Source: Melampsora larici-populina 98AG31
Lineage: Eukaryota > Basidiomycota > Pucciniomycetes > Pucciniales > Melampsoraceae
NCBI RefSeq assembly: GCF_000204055.1
Contig: NW_006768793.1
Span: 773,983-837,982 of the forward strand
Direction of reading: 5' to 3'
DNA: 64,000 nt
Below are positions 54,524 through 64,000 of this stretch, one piece after another (position 1 is the stretch's first letter; each line of letters opens with the position of its first letter). The notes under the pieces were generated by a model. That model had not been told where the DNA came from. It saw only the letters and a list, made by a program, of their open reading frames with translations, and made no database searches. The position numbers were made by a program, and so were the translations under genes.

Positions 54524-57500
54524 ATGTCTGACACTCCGGCTTCCTCGCCCGACGTTCGTCGAACGGGAAGTCGCCATCTATACACCGACGTACCTGCTAC
54601 ACCTGCTACGCCTGAAACCTCTTACCATGCTCAGCCTCATCTCATCGTCAGGCAGAACTCCAGTCCCTCTGGTTCCGAACACCAAATGAGCTCCCCCTTG
54701 TATTACTCTCGTTCTGCGGGCTCTACCTCTACGATGGCACCCCCACCTGAATATTTATCACGCTCGCAATGGAGCGGGGTTGGTACAAATTCGACTCAAG
54801 AGACTGACCCCGATCGACTCGAAAGGGTCGATTCCGCGGTATCCCCACATGAAACGTCTAGGTCGGCTTACCAGCCATCTTCGAGCTCAGTAGAAATCGA
54901 AATCCAAACTCTTCCTAACTCACCCATCGAACAAGCTCACCCACCCGAATCAATCAGATCATTCGCTCCTCATCGACCCTTTTATCAACCTTCTGACTCT
55001 AACCTCGATCTACATCATAGTCCTTATGCTGCACATACGTTTGGTCACCCAGATTTCGATCCATCGAAGGCGAACGATCATGAAAAACTAGCCTCTAAAT
55101 CAAAAAATGAACCAGAGTTGAAATCTCCAAACTTGCACCTTATGGAAGACGAGCATACAGATACAGATCAAGATGGACAAACTTTTGATGATTGTAAGTT
55201 TCTCGTAAAGCCGAATGTTTGGGACGGATTTGTATCTGAGGCGTATACCATCCAAGGCTATCACGTGTTTCAGCTTTTACTGACAGAATCTTATTTTATT
55301 CTCGCGTTCACTCTCAACTCGGATGTGTAACTGTGTTTAGATGATTGGGATAACGATGATGATCTTGAGGGTGATGTGAGGTTTGATGATTTGAATGATC
55401 AGAAGCGAGGGCAACACCAACATCACCGTCGTCGAACTCTTGCCCGTCGGTTATCCCCTTACAACGTAATCAAATGTAAGTAAATCACCGAAACTTTGTA
55501 GGTGTAGATGACATCACTTTCGATGAAACTGACGTTTGTGTGGGGGTGGCGACATGACTTTGCATTCTAGATCTGATTACTACTTTCATTGGAAACATCT
55601 TTATTTGCTTGGCACTCATCGTCCCACCTTTAGTTCTCGGGTAAGGATGAATGTTGCGTTTTCGAATCAATCAGCTTTCCGTCTTACTAAAGCTTACAAT
55701 ATGCCTATGTCCTGATTCAGATTTGGAGGTTACTTGCAACATGGTGATAGTGAAAGTGCTGCCCACTCACGTTACGTACATGATAATGTGGCGGCTTGGA
55801 TGTACTGGGCTAGTTATAACTTACTCTGTAGTTGGGCATTGTATCTTTTGGTCGAGTTGGCACCCAAGGTAAGGCTGCGAATCTTCAAAATCTGTCCATG
55901 TCACCCGATCCTTACTCACTTCATTCTTTTGGTATTCTTCGATCCATTTAGGTATTAATTATGCTAGTGAATATAATCTGGGGTGATGTACATGAGAACA
56001 TCAAGTCTAAGGTTGAGACTTTCCATGCAGCCAAAGCATGGTTCAAAAATATATTATACGCAGCAATGCTGTGAGTCTTCTCTTTGTACAATATTCTCTT
56101 TGTCTATCAGTTGGAGATCTGATAGCCGCTTTTTCTCTAATAGGTGGGGGTCATGGGTTATCATCTTCAATGGTATATTTGGACTCCATAGCCCATCAGA
56201 CACAGAAACATCAAGAGCGGCATATACAGATGTTGTGGCACTTGTGGTCGAGTTGCTCTTCTTTTTCACTTTAGTCTTGTCCTTGGAAAAGCTCCTGCTC
56301 TTAAGCATAGTGCGTACATCTTGCTTTGTCGTAAATCGTGGAGCCTACGGTATTCTAGCGATAGGCGACTAACCTTACTTGGATTACCAATCAATTTTGA
56401 CATTTGCAGAGTATGAGCTTCCATCAGGTTGCCTATTCGGACCGAATACAAAAGGTCACTCAAGCTTTAGCAGCCATTGATATCCTACAAGATTATCGAC
56501 CTAAACGCAAACCGTTTCCTGGTACGACCTACAGTCGTAGACAATCTGGCGATATACTCACCCTCAAAGCTTTATCTGCTCAGTTGACAAGCCCTCTGAA
56601 AAAGGGTTTTGAACAGGATGCCACCTTTTCTTCTATGGAAGCACCGAAGACGCGTTGGTGGCAGAGAAAGAAAGTAGGTCGAGCTCTCAAAAATGAAAAA
56701 GACCAGACCAACAATCTTGAGATGTCTCCTAAGAACGAAGCTAGTGGGAAAGAAGAATCAGCCAACGTACCCTTCGATTTAGCAAGGCCGATATCTGATG
56801 ATCCGTATCGGATGACTAGCCCAAGCAGACAAGACTCATTCGCAGGACCTGATGGACGACCGGTTGTGAAGCGGCGTAATAGTCAAACCACCTTTGCCTT
56901 TATCGCTCGACGAGGAGCTAGTGCAGCCAAAATTGCTCGAGCAGCCATGAAGGATCCAGTCTCAGTAGTTGGAAAGAAATCAGGCTTAGCATTAGATATC
57001 AATAATCCCACAGAAGCCAAGAAATTAGCTAGAAGGATCTTTTTTAGTTTTCGAAGTGATCCAAATCGAAATTATTTGATTCCTTCGGATTTCTATCCTG
57101 CTTTTCCTACTCCTGAATTAGCCAGAGAAGCCTTTTCGATTTTTGATTCAGATGGAAATGGAGATATCAGTAGAACAGAAGTTAAGAATGAAATCTTTAG
57201 AGTTTATAAAGAACGTAGAGCCTTATCACAATCTTTACAAGATGTTGGACATGCGATTGGAAGATTAGATGGGATTATGTTAGGTTTAGCGGCTATTGTG
57301 TTCTTGTTTATTGCCTTGACAGTAGTTGGAATTGATTTCTCAAAGACGTTGACATCGATTTATACGATTGGTGTGGCGGCTGCGTTCGTCTTCAAGGGTA
57401 CAGCTGCGAATGTCTTTGATTCGATCATCATGGTATTTTGTACACATCCTTTTGACACTGGTGATCGAATCATTATGGACAATGCTGGTGTTGAAGAGGT

Positions 57501-58236
57501 CTTGGTGGTCAAACAGATGGGATTACTCGTGACGGTCTTTGTTAGATGGGATGGTACTGAGTGGTTTGCTCCTAATTCACTCATTGGACAAAAGTTTATT
57601 ATCAATCTTCGTAGAAGTAATAGTCAATTTGAAAATGCGACGGTTCAATTCGGTTGGGATACACCCTTGGAGAAGATTGATGAATTAGAAGAGAAGATGA
57701 ATGATTGGCTTCAAACTGATGAACAAAGAAGATTCGAACCTGGAACAGCAGCAGTGATTCAAAACTTGGTAAATCAACAGTATATTGAAATTACCTTTGG
57801 TATGATTCATCGTGAGAATTGGCAAGATTGGGGTGGTAGATGGAATCGAAGAACTGCATTTCATGCCGCTATTAATTATTATAGTCGTCAATTAGGAATT
57901 ACATTCTATGGATCTGAACAACCTGTTGAACTCAGAAATTGGGATGGTTTAAAACAACATTTATTAGATGATGACGAAGATGATGATGACGATGAACCAT
58001 TAACTGATCAAGAAGTAAATGAATCTATACAAGAACAAGAAGAAGAAGAAATTAATGAATATCAAAGTTCAGTAAAAGAAAAAATTAAGAAAAATGATGG
58101 TAATGAAGTGGAAGGAAAAGGATCTGAAATTAGATTACCTGAAGTTTTGGGATTCTCTCCTCCACCTGAGAATGGAACTGGGATGAGAAAGAGACGAAAG
58201 TTTAGTAAAAAGAAAGCTATGTTGGGTGATTCTTGA
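54524..58236 (+). CDS. MscS-type mechanosensitive channel with EF-hand
   Basis: Seven exons (54524-55193, 55341-55475, 55571-55640, 55721-55868, 55952-56070, 56144-56309 and 56410-58236) give 1044 residues in one frame. Residues 1 to about 240 are polar and probably disordered. Four or so membrane spans follow in exons 3-6 (for example FICLALIVPPLVLG and LVVELLFFFTLVLSL). After a basic loop comes an EF-hand near residue 680 (DSDGNGDISRTE), then a last membrane pair (LGLAAIVFLFIALTVVGI; IYTIGVAAAFVFKG) and the MscS beta domain (FDTGDRIIMD, VEEVLVVKQMGLLVT, WFAPNSLIGQKF). The tail has an acidic run (DDDEDDDDDE) and ends basic. Fungal channels of this type with an EF-hand (yeast Msy1/Msy2 family) sit in internal membranes and control calcium after osmotic shock; that role is inferred. 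Confidence 0.92.
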
Positions 58237-59365
58237 AATTGGATTTAAATTATTGATGTTCTTGGAGACTTATTGAGAGCAAGACTTGTATGAATGATTC
58301 TTGGTTGAGAAGAAGTTTGGTTTTAAACTTTTCGAGGTTTGATGATTGGGTTATTAACCTTGCTTTGATTATCTTTTTAGTTTACTTTTTGTTTAGGGTT
58401 TTGGTTTCTGGTTCGTTGATTGATATATCATCATGAATGAGATCAGTGATCAGTTTACATATAGAAAAGTTATGTTGCAGGTTCAATTTAGTTTTTAGTG
58501 ATAGATGAATGTAGTGATAGACAATTAGTTATAGATTTCTTTCAAGTTTGAATTCTTTGAATTTGTTTTCTATATTTATTAATGACAATTCTTATTGGAG
58601 ATTGTACCCAGTCATGAAACCTTATGAAATTGGACAATGACGATATTTAACTCGAGTGTAATTTTAATGGAAAATGACAGTCTTGATCTAAGCATGAAAG
58701 TTAAACTGCTATCTCTACGTTTCACGTTCAAAGAGATTAAGGAAATGCTAGCATCTTGAGCTTTGGTGTCCCACAGTTCAGATGTGGTTTGAGACAAACG
58801 AGCATGAGCAATAAAGAAAGGACGCCGAGCGCTCACTTATATGATACCTCGGAAATCTTAGAAAGTGCAGCTCTACTTAGGTGTATCATCCGCGATACGA
58901 CAGTCGACAATGTCCACATCTCAACCAGTAGGATCTGACTGTAGGCGGCGATAGAAGCAACTGCAGCAACATGTTCCAGGCCTTGATGACTGGGAAGATT
59001 TAGGCAGCCATCGGTCCAGCCGATTTTTCACGACCATAAAAGGTTAACCGATCCGCTGATTACTTGCTCGCTATCCAATCATCTTATCGAGTTCCTCGTC
59101 TGAATCGCACAATTGCCTGTGTATGTTCCCTACAAATTCCATCAGCCAACCGGCTATATACACCCTGTAGAGACATTTTTCTAAATAGACTGAGCTGATA
59201 CTCTTCACTCTTTTGATTGGTTTAGATACTATTGGCCACAATTTTTGGATTATATTGCTTTAGCTTCGAATCCTGGTGAGTCTCCAAATATTCGGTCTAC
59301 GTATCATTCTTCACCATGACTTTCTACAACTAAAACTTGGTCAACCATCACACAGATATCTCATC
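58237..59365. other. Intergenic
   Basis: T/A-rich 3' flank of the channel gene; no supported gene until 59366. Confidence 0.45.
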
Positions 59366-59677
59366 ATGAATCTCAGCATCGTCTCAGCCATTTTTGTGAT
59401 CTCTGTATCACTGAATCAAGCCATAGGCGGAATGATTAAGGATCTCCCGAGAGATGATGTAATGATTAAAGATGTTAGGGACATCCCGAGTGTTGTATAT
59501 GAGGAAGATCCTGATGCAGTCTCAGATCCTGACAGTGATGCGGTAACAGATCCTGTTGGGACACCGCCGGAGCAGGACGCTCCTGCCACTGAGCGCTACT
59601 GTGTAGTTTGCAGAGCCAGACGCTATGAAGAGACCTGCCCTGGATGTGGACTAGAGTTAGAGCCGGCAGATGATTGA
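59366..59677 (+). CDS. Small secreted protein with CxxC-CxxC tail
   Basis: A single exon of 103 codons. The start at 59366 gives a signal peptide (MNLSIVSAIFVISVSLNQAI). The centre is strongly acidic with Asp/Pro repeats (DPDAVSDPDSDAVTDP). The C-terminus has CVVC and CPGC spaced by 10 residues, a small zinc-ribbon-like tail. The stop is 7 nt before the left end of the retrotransposon at 59685, so the transcript's 3' end probably lies in that element. No family recognised; candidate effector by size and secretion only. Confidence 0.65.
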   Translation: MNLSIVSAIFVISVSLNQAIGGMIKDLPRDDVMIKDVRDIPSVVYEEDPDAVSDPDSDAVTDPVGTPPEQDAPATERYCVVCRARRYEETCPGCGLELEPADD

Positions 59678-59684
59678 TTTCTCT

Positions 59685-59839
59685 GGAATGGGTCTCATTT
59701 GTTTTGGATACTGGTTGTATCTTGATCACACTAAACGGCCGCTGAGGTCAGGTTGAATTAACGCATAGTAATGTAACCTGACGGAAAAATAAAAAAACGC
59801 AACTAGACATAGAAGTGAGAAGAAACTAAATACGAGTTC
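59685..59839 (-). repeat. Split direct repeat copy B2 (155 bp)
   Basis: Identical to 60342-60496. Taken as the outer 3' end of the retrotransposon because the gene at 59366-59677 stops just outside it. Confidence 0.85.
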
Positions 59840-60341
59840 TAGCGGGCGGCTTGTGCGTTTTTCGCGCCACTTACAACAGTTATCTATTTACTTTTTTGGA
59901 AAAAATGACAATGAATTGAGTTTTTAAATTATGGTCTAATATCTGTAAGAAAAAATGATCTTGTGTAGATTATTTGCGTATTATACATAATCTTAATTAT
60001 AAAGGTAGTAAAAGAGAAATAAGTTGGGCGGGTGGGAGGTGAATAATTTTGTAGTAACAAATTCTCGATGTATGAAAAGAATTCTAGGATAATGAAGATT
60101 GGATGAATAAAAGATTATAATATCAGAATTTTAATTTTTCGATAAGGATTGGGAATTAGGGAATCTCGCCATCCTAAACATCCAACTCTTTTCGAGACGT
60201 CATCTATTCTTCATTACTAAGAGAATGATACTTTGCCATTCGTCTGAAAAGATTAGCTGAAGTGCTGTGATCCGGCTACTTCATTATCCGACACCTTTTC
60301 CCCGACCCATTCCCATATGTCAATACACGCACCGACTTCTA
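59840..60341 (-). repeat. Segment A2 between the two B copies (502 bp)
   Basis: AT-rich, no gene. If the Ngaro reading is right, a matching A1 copy should be found past position 64000. Confidence 0.5.
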
Positions 60342-60496
60342 GGAATGGGTCTCATTTGTTTTGGATACTGGTTGTATCTTGATCACACTAAACGGCCGCT
60401 GAGGTCAGGTTGAATTAACGCATAGTAATGTAACCTGACGGAAAAATAAAAAAACGCAACTAGACATAGAAGTGAGAAGAAACTAAATACGAGTTC
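60342..60496 (-). repeat. Split direct repeat copy B1 (155 bp)
   Basis: Identical to 59685-59839 over all 155 bases, so the duplication is recent or kept identical by the replication cycle. Confidence 0.85.
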
Positions 60497-60983
60497 AACC
60501 ACCCTCGTAATATATAGAGTAGTGATGGTAAGTTAAAGAGTAGTGATGTAGATGATATCTTCTGGGAAGATTGAAGATTAGTGTTGAACTCTATGTATTT
60601 TTGCATTCCATGTCCATGGTGTGCGAATAAATTTGAATTGTTGAAGTCAGCCATTTAATGATAATCAATGTAAGCATATTATCCAACGAGAATAACTAAC
60701 AGCTTTTCCAAAGTGGTGCTTCCCACCATTTGGTGAAGTAGGTATACGGTAGACGTCATCCTATGAGAAAAACCTATGAAAGAAGGTTTTTTGAGGTTAG
60801 CGTAAGATTAACAAGGATTACAGTCTTTGAAAAAAGACTTACTTGACGCGTCCCATGACTATACGGGTCGAATGGGATCTTCACTTTCTGCTGGCCCACG
60901 GCTGTAGAACGAGAAGTAAAGCAGTTATAGTTAGTAAACTGATAACTGTGAGAAGTCTGTTGACTTTGCTAGATTTGATCAAT

Positions 60984-62030
60984 CTATGAATAATGGAGGC
61001 TTACGATGACAGCTCCAGGGAATTGGATTTGTTCTCCCGTGGTGAAACCAGCTGCTTGAGTGATGCGCTGAGTTTTGTTTAAATTCAGTAATGGGTGTGT
61101 GCGGATGTATGTTCGAAAAGCCTCTGATGACCATCTTCCGATGCACTGAATAGTCTCCATCTCCGTACCGTTTTGGGCGATAGCGGTAGCGCCGCCGGCT
61201 CGGAGAGAGTGTCCCGTCCTTGAATTACCGAAAAGTTCTTTGATACGATTCATGAACCAGTTTCGTGTAGGTTGACGACCATTTTCCCTGACTAGCCAGA
61301 ATGGATATATCGGGAATTTTTTATCTCTGACGACGGTGTACCTGAGGAGGGTCTTGATCGGACAGGTGGCATCGTTGGGTCTGTTGACTATGACTACCGG
61401 GGTTCCTTTGTACTGAGGGTCGCCCTTATGGTACGGTAAGTTATAACATGCCACCGAACCGCAGATTTAAATGATTAAAGAGGATCTTCTGATACATTTC
61501 CTTTCATTTTGTAGATTTAGTGTGTCTGGAATGGTAAGCTCTCCAAGCCGATGTAAACCTGAAAAACCTAAAGCTAAGATGGTATTGAAAAGAGCGTCGT
61601 CAAAGGTTGAATTGAAGTAGTTTGCCGCTGTGACGATGTCATAGATGGTGAAAGTGTTTGCTTGTTTAATAGGCTTGGAGAAAAGTTTTTGACAACCACG
61701 TAGGGTTTCTTTAACTTTTTTCGATTGTCAGGAGGTTAAAACTATCGGAAATTGTTCCTGCATGCTGTAAGATATTCCAGTGAGATATTTTCCAACAGTC
61801 TCTGGGTTCACTTCTCGAGATATGACCGTGACAAAGTGGCACAGATTAGTTTCACTCGGGTAGACTCAGACGTGATGTTCCTTGCAGAACTTGAGGAATC
61901 TTCTGTATCCGGATGTATATTTAGCTACGGTTGATTTCTCTAGTCGGTTTTTGATATCGGACTTATTGAGTTCTTCGCGTTCTTTAAAGGTTAGTGGAGT
62001 AGATTGTTCGGACTTCTTAGTTCTAGCCAT
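60984..62030 (-). pseudogene. Tyrosine recombinase of the retrotransposon, three in-frame stops
   Basis: ATG 62030 opens one frame down to 60984, broken by TGA 61868-61866, TGA 61730-61728 and TAA 61469-61467. The N-terminal domain (STVAKYTSGYRRFLKFCKE) is followed by a catalytic domain with LHRLGEL (first Arg), GHSLRAGGAT (His-x-x-Arg), GRWSS and FRTYIR (Tyr), the tetrad of lambda-integrase-like recombinases used by DIRS and Ngaro elements. All three stops can come from single C to T changes (CGA or CAA). This copy therefore cannot make the enzyme. Confidence 0.88.
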
Positions 62031-62106
62031 GATAAAGGAAATGTAAGAATTTTTTGAGTTTTTTTTAAGTTTTTATTTAATAAATGATGATAAGAAATAA
62101 TAAAAA

Positions 62107-64000
62107 CTATATTAGAGCTGGGAGAGAACGATCTTGATGTCCACCTATGAGAGTTGATGGATCGGGATTAAGATTTTTTAGTTGCATGCGTGGAAGAAGA
62201 GATCTTGCCAAGTCTATATCTTGTTTCGATAGCGCGTCTGCTATTCTATTGTTCTCGCGATTTATGAACCTGACTTTGACATCGAGATAGTGAGACAACA
62301 TCAGGTCCACTGCGTATTTGAATAGTGACCTGGCGACTATCGTTGGACGGTGAGAAGGGAATAAGTATGAGACCGATTCTGAGTCCGTAAAGATCGCGAC
62401 TTTTGAGGCCTTCAGGTCAACCGCCATCTTTATTGCTGTGACTACTGCCAGAAGCTCTGCCCAGTAGCTGTTCCTGGACGGCGGTGGTATGGAATAGCTC
62501 CAGGCACAACCGTTGGACGGTTGCCAGAAACCGAAACCAGATGGACACGCGTCGGTGAAAAACATATAATCTGCATCAGAGATTTTCCGGTACATGTGCT
62601 TTAGGATTCGACGACCAGGCCAAAATTCTAATGCATCAGCTAACCAGTTCAGGTCCTCGACGTTGGACTTGTTCAAAGGGATATGTGCGTTACGAATTGT
62701 TTTACCCGCTATTTTATCCCAGGAAGATTGAACAGCCCAACGGCCTAATGGAAAAATGTTGAGGCCCCAGTTGGCCCAACCCGTAATTCGTTGCCAATCG
62801 ACTAAAGGGTGCGAGAGTTCTGAGGTGAAAGCTCTGAGGGCTAAAACTAGAGCGATTCTTTTTCCTTCTGGGAGAGAGATGGAAAGTTCTTGACAGTCGA
62901 TGGAGTAACCTATGATGTCTAAAGTACTGCCATGAATTTGTTTTTCCCAAGCCCAGGGAAGGTTTATGAAGTCGAAGATAGCTAAGAATTTGGCTTGTTC
63001 TAATGGGATGGTTTTTTCTTTGAATGTAACCATGTCGCTTGCTCGACTAATACCCCAAGAGTCGTCCATGTAGGCATTTAGATCGGTGATATTGAATTCG
63101 AAATATGCTATCCATAAGATTAGTGAGAAAAAAGCACACCAAAGTTTTGGGGAGCTAGAACAACCGAAATTTACGTTTCTATTGGCGTGAAAGGCTTTAC
63201 CAATTTTTACAATTTGACGAATCTGCCATTGTTTTGAAACTGGAAGGTTACGGAAAGCTGCATCAACATCAGACTTCCAGAGAATAAACTTATGTTCACC
63301 GAAATAGTGATAAAGAAGAAATGGTATGAAGTAAGGAATACCATCTAAGTCGATTTTGATATCTTCTTTCTTGATGAGGTCGTTGGGAGAGGGATGTCCG
63401 AAGGACATGTTGGTACACATTCTGACTTTTCCAGAAGAAGGATTGGTTGCCAGACAAAGAGGGGACACTTTCATCCCAGGGAGAAGAGTGTAAAATGGAG
63501 GAGAAAATCTGTTTAGTTTGATTTCCTTGTCTCTAGTTTTAAATAGTACTTCATCTGCTTCAGCTCCGGTTGCGTGATTTGAATTGAATACAGTTTCGTC
63601 TGAGGGTTTTTCTGAAATAGGCCAAAAGCCTTCCGTAAGACCTAATATGATAGAGTCTACGAACGGCTTGTTCGGATGGTTTCTGAGCAAAGATTTTAAA
63701 TTTTTTACATTTATTGAACAATTAATTTTGAAAAGATCTGGACGTCGATTTATAGCATACTCGGCTAGAGGGTCTGATGAAAGGGGGTGAGCTGAACGAA
63801 GGGGTTCGGCGTAAATAGAGGAATTGACGGCTGCAGAAAAACCCTTATCCATAACATCAATTTCTAAGCCTCTAAGATAGGACCTTGAATTAGGCTTGTC
63901 TGTGAGCGACACTTCCTTCATGATTTTCAAAACATCCATCTTTATTGCATACCCCGTGTACCCTGTCGCACCCAGCTGCACTGAAGGGGCAGACACGAGC
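62107..64000 (-). CDS. Reverse transcriptase-RNase H of the retrotransposon, partial
   Basis: Open from the window edge to TAA at the 62107 end, at least 629 residues; the true start lies outside. The reverse transcriptase shows VRMCTNMSFGHPSPND, KSDVDAAFRNLPVSK, NFGCSSSPKLW and the catalytic YMDD. RNase H shows FFTDACPSGFGFW, YWAELLAVVTAI, AIFTDSES and NRIADALSK, so its acidic residues are present. The adjoining tyrosine recombinase places it in the DIRS/Ngaro order. No stop is present, unlike in the recombinase. Confidence 0.92.
   Translation of the reverse strand, partial: LVSAPSVQLGATGYTGYAIKMDVLKIMKEVSLTDKPNSRSYLRGLEIDVMDKGFSAAVNSSIYAEPLRSAHPLSSDPLAEYAINRRPDLFKINCSINVKNLKSLLRNHPNKPFVDSIILGLTEGFWPISEKPSDETVFNSNHATGAEADEVLFKTRDKEIKLNRFSPPFYTLLPGMKVSPLCLATNPSSGKVRMCTNMSFGHPSPNDLIKKEDIKIDLDGIPYFIPFLLYHYFGEHKFILWKSDVDAAFRNLPVSKQWQIRQIVKIGKAFHANRNVNFGCSSSPKLWCAFFSLILWIAYFEFNITDLNAYMDDSWGISRASDMVTFKEKTIPLEQAKFLAIFDFINLPWAWEKQIHGSTLDIIGYSIDCQELSISLPEGKRIALVLALRAFTSELSHPLVDWQRITGWANWGLNIFPLGRWAVQSSWDKIAGKTIRNAHIPLNKSNVEDLNWLADALEFWPGRRILKHMYRKISDADYMFFTDACPSGFGFWQPSNGCAWSYSIPPPSRNSYWAELLAVVTAIKMAVDLKASKVAIFTDSESVSYLFPSHRPTIVARSLFKYAVDLMLSHYLDVKVRFINRENNRIADALSKQDIDLARSLLPRMQLKNLNPDPSTLIGGHQDRSLPALI

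Larger units (their letters stand above)
59685..64000 (-). mobile_element. Tyrosine-recombinase retrotransposon, Ngaro-like, 3' part
   Basis: On the minus strand the order is reverse transcriptase/RNase H, tyrosine recombinase, then a repeat region B1-A2-B2 made of two identical 155-bp copies around a 502-bp segment. This order matches Ngaro/PAT-type elements with split direct repeats, which integrate without target duplication. Its 5' end, with a predicted A1 copy, lies beyond the window. Confidence 0.8.

Overview
The window looks like a rust fungus genome (Pucciniales, Basidiomycota); I cannot name the genus. Evidence: small, densely spaced GT-AG introns in the cellular genes; a tandem pair of seven-exon genes for secreted proteins and three more small secreted-protein genes; an RNA-silencing type RNA-dependent RNA polymerase (RdRP); a fungal MscS channel with an EF-hand; and several young and decayed transposons. 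No rRNA, tRNA or CRISPR was seen.

Layout. 0.4-7 kb: miniature inverted-repeat elements (MITEs) around one serine/asparagine-rich membrane protein gene (2648-3905). 7.1-16.8 kb: a tandem segmental duplication in which two paralogous secreted-protein genes on the minus strand (7110-8820 and 12192-13988) were copied with their 5' flanks; each copy later took up different MITEs. 18.8-29.3 kb: a full-length Ty1/copia retrotransposon with nearly identical LTRs and a 5-bp target duplication. It is split by a 4.5-kb hAT-like DNA transposon, and its 3' LTR carries an 89-bp palindromic element. 29.4-35.3 kb: a Tad/I-like LINE with poly-A tail, followed by a GC-rich hAT-type MITE. 36-38 kb: a cysteine-containing secreted-protein gene and a chromodomain remnant of a Ty3/gypsy element. 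39.9-58.2 kb: a gene-rich island with a six-exon secreted-protein gene (minus), a 13-exon membrane-anchored P-loop ATPase probably in mitochondria, an RdRP, and the MscS channel. 59.4-59.7 kb: a small secreted protein with a CxxC/CxxC tail. 59.7-64 kb: the 3' part of a tyrosine-recombinase retrotransposon on the minus strand with a Ngaro-like split direct repeat.

How it fits together. The RdRP belongs to the pathway that fungi use to silence repeats, and it sits among many repeats. Relative to the expected reading frame it lacks one base just before its catalytic motif, so its activity is in doubt. Several transposon genes carry in-frame TGA codons that could come from CGA by cytosine deamination. 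The secreted proteins are candidate effectors by signal peptide and lineage only; none has a recognised domain.

Exon models were built by hand from splice sites and reading frame. Those for the secreted genes at 7.1, 12.2 and 39.9 kb, the ATPase and the channel are in frame from start to stop. The RdRP 5' and 3' ends and the 36-kb gene are less certain.
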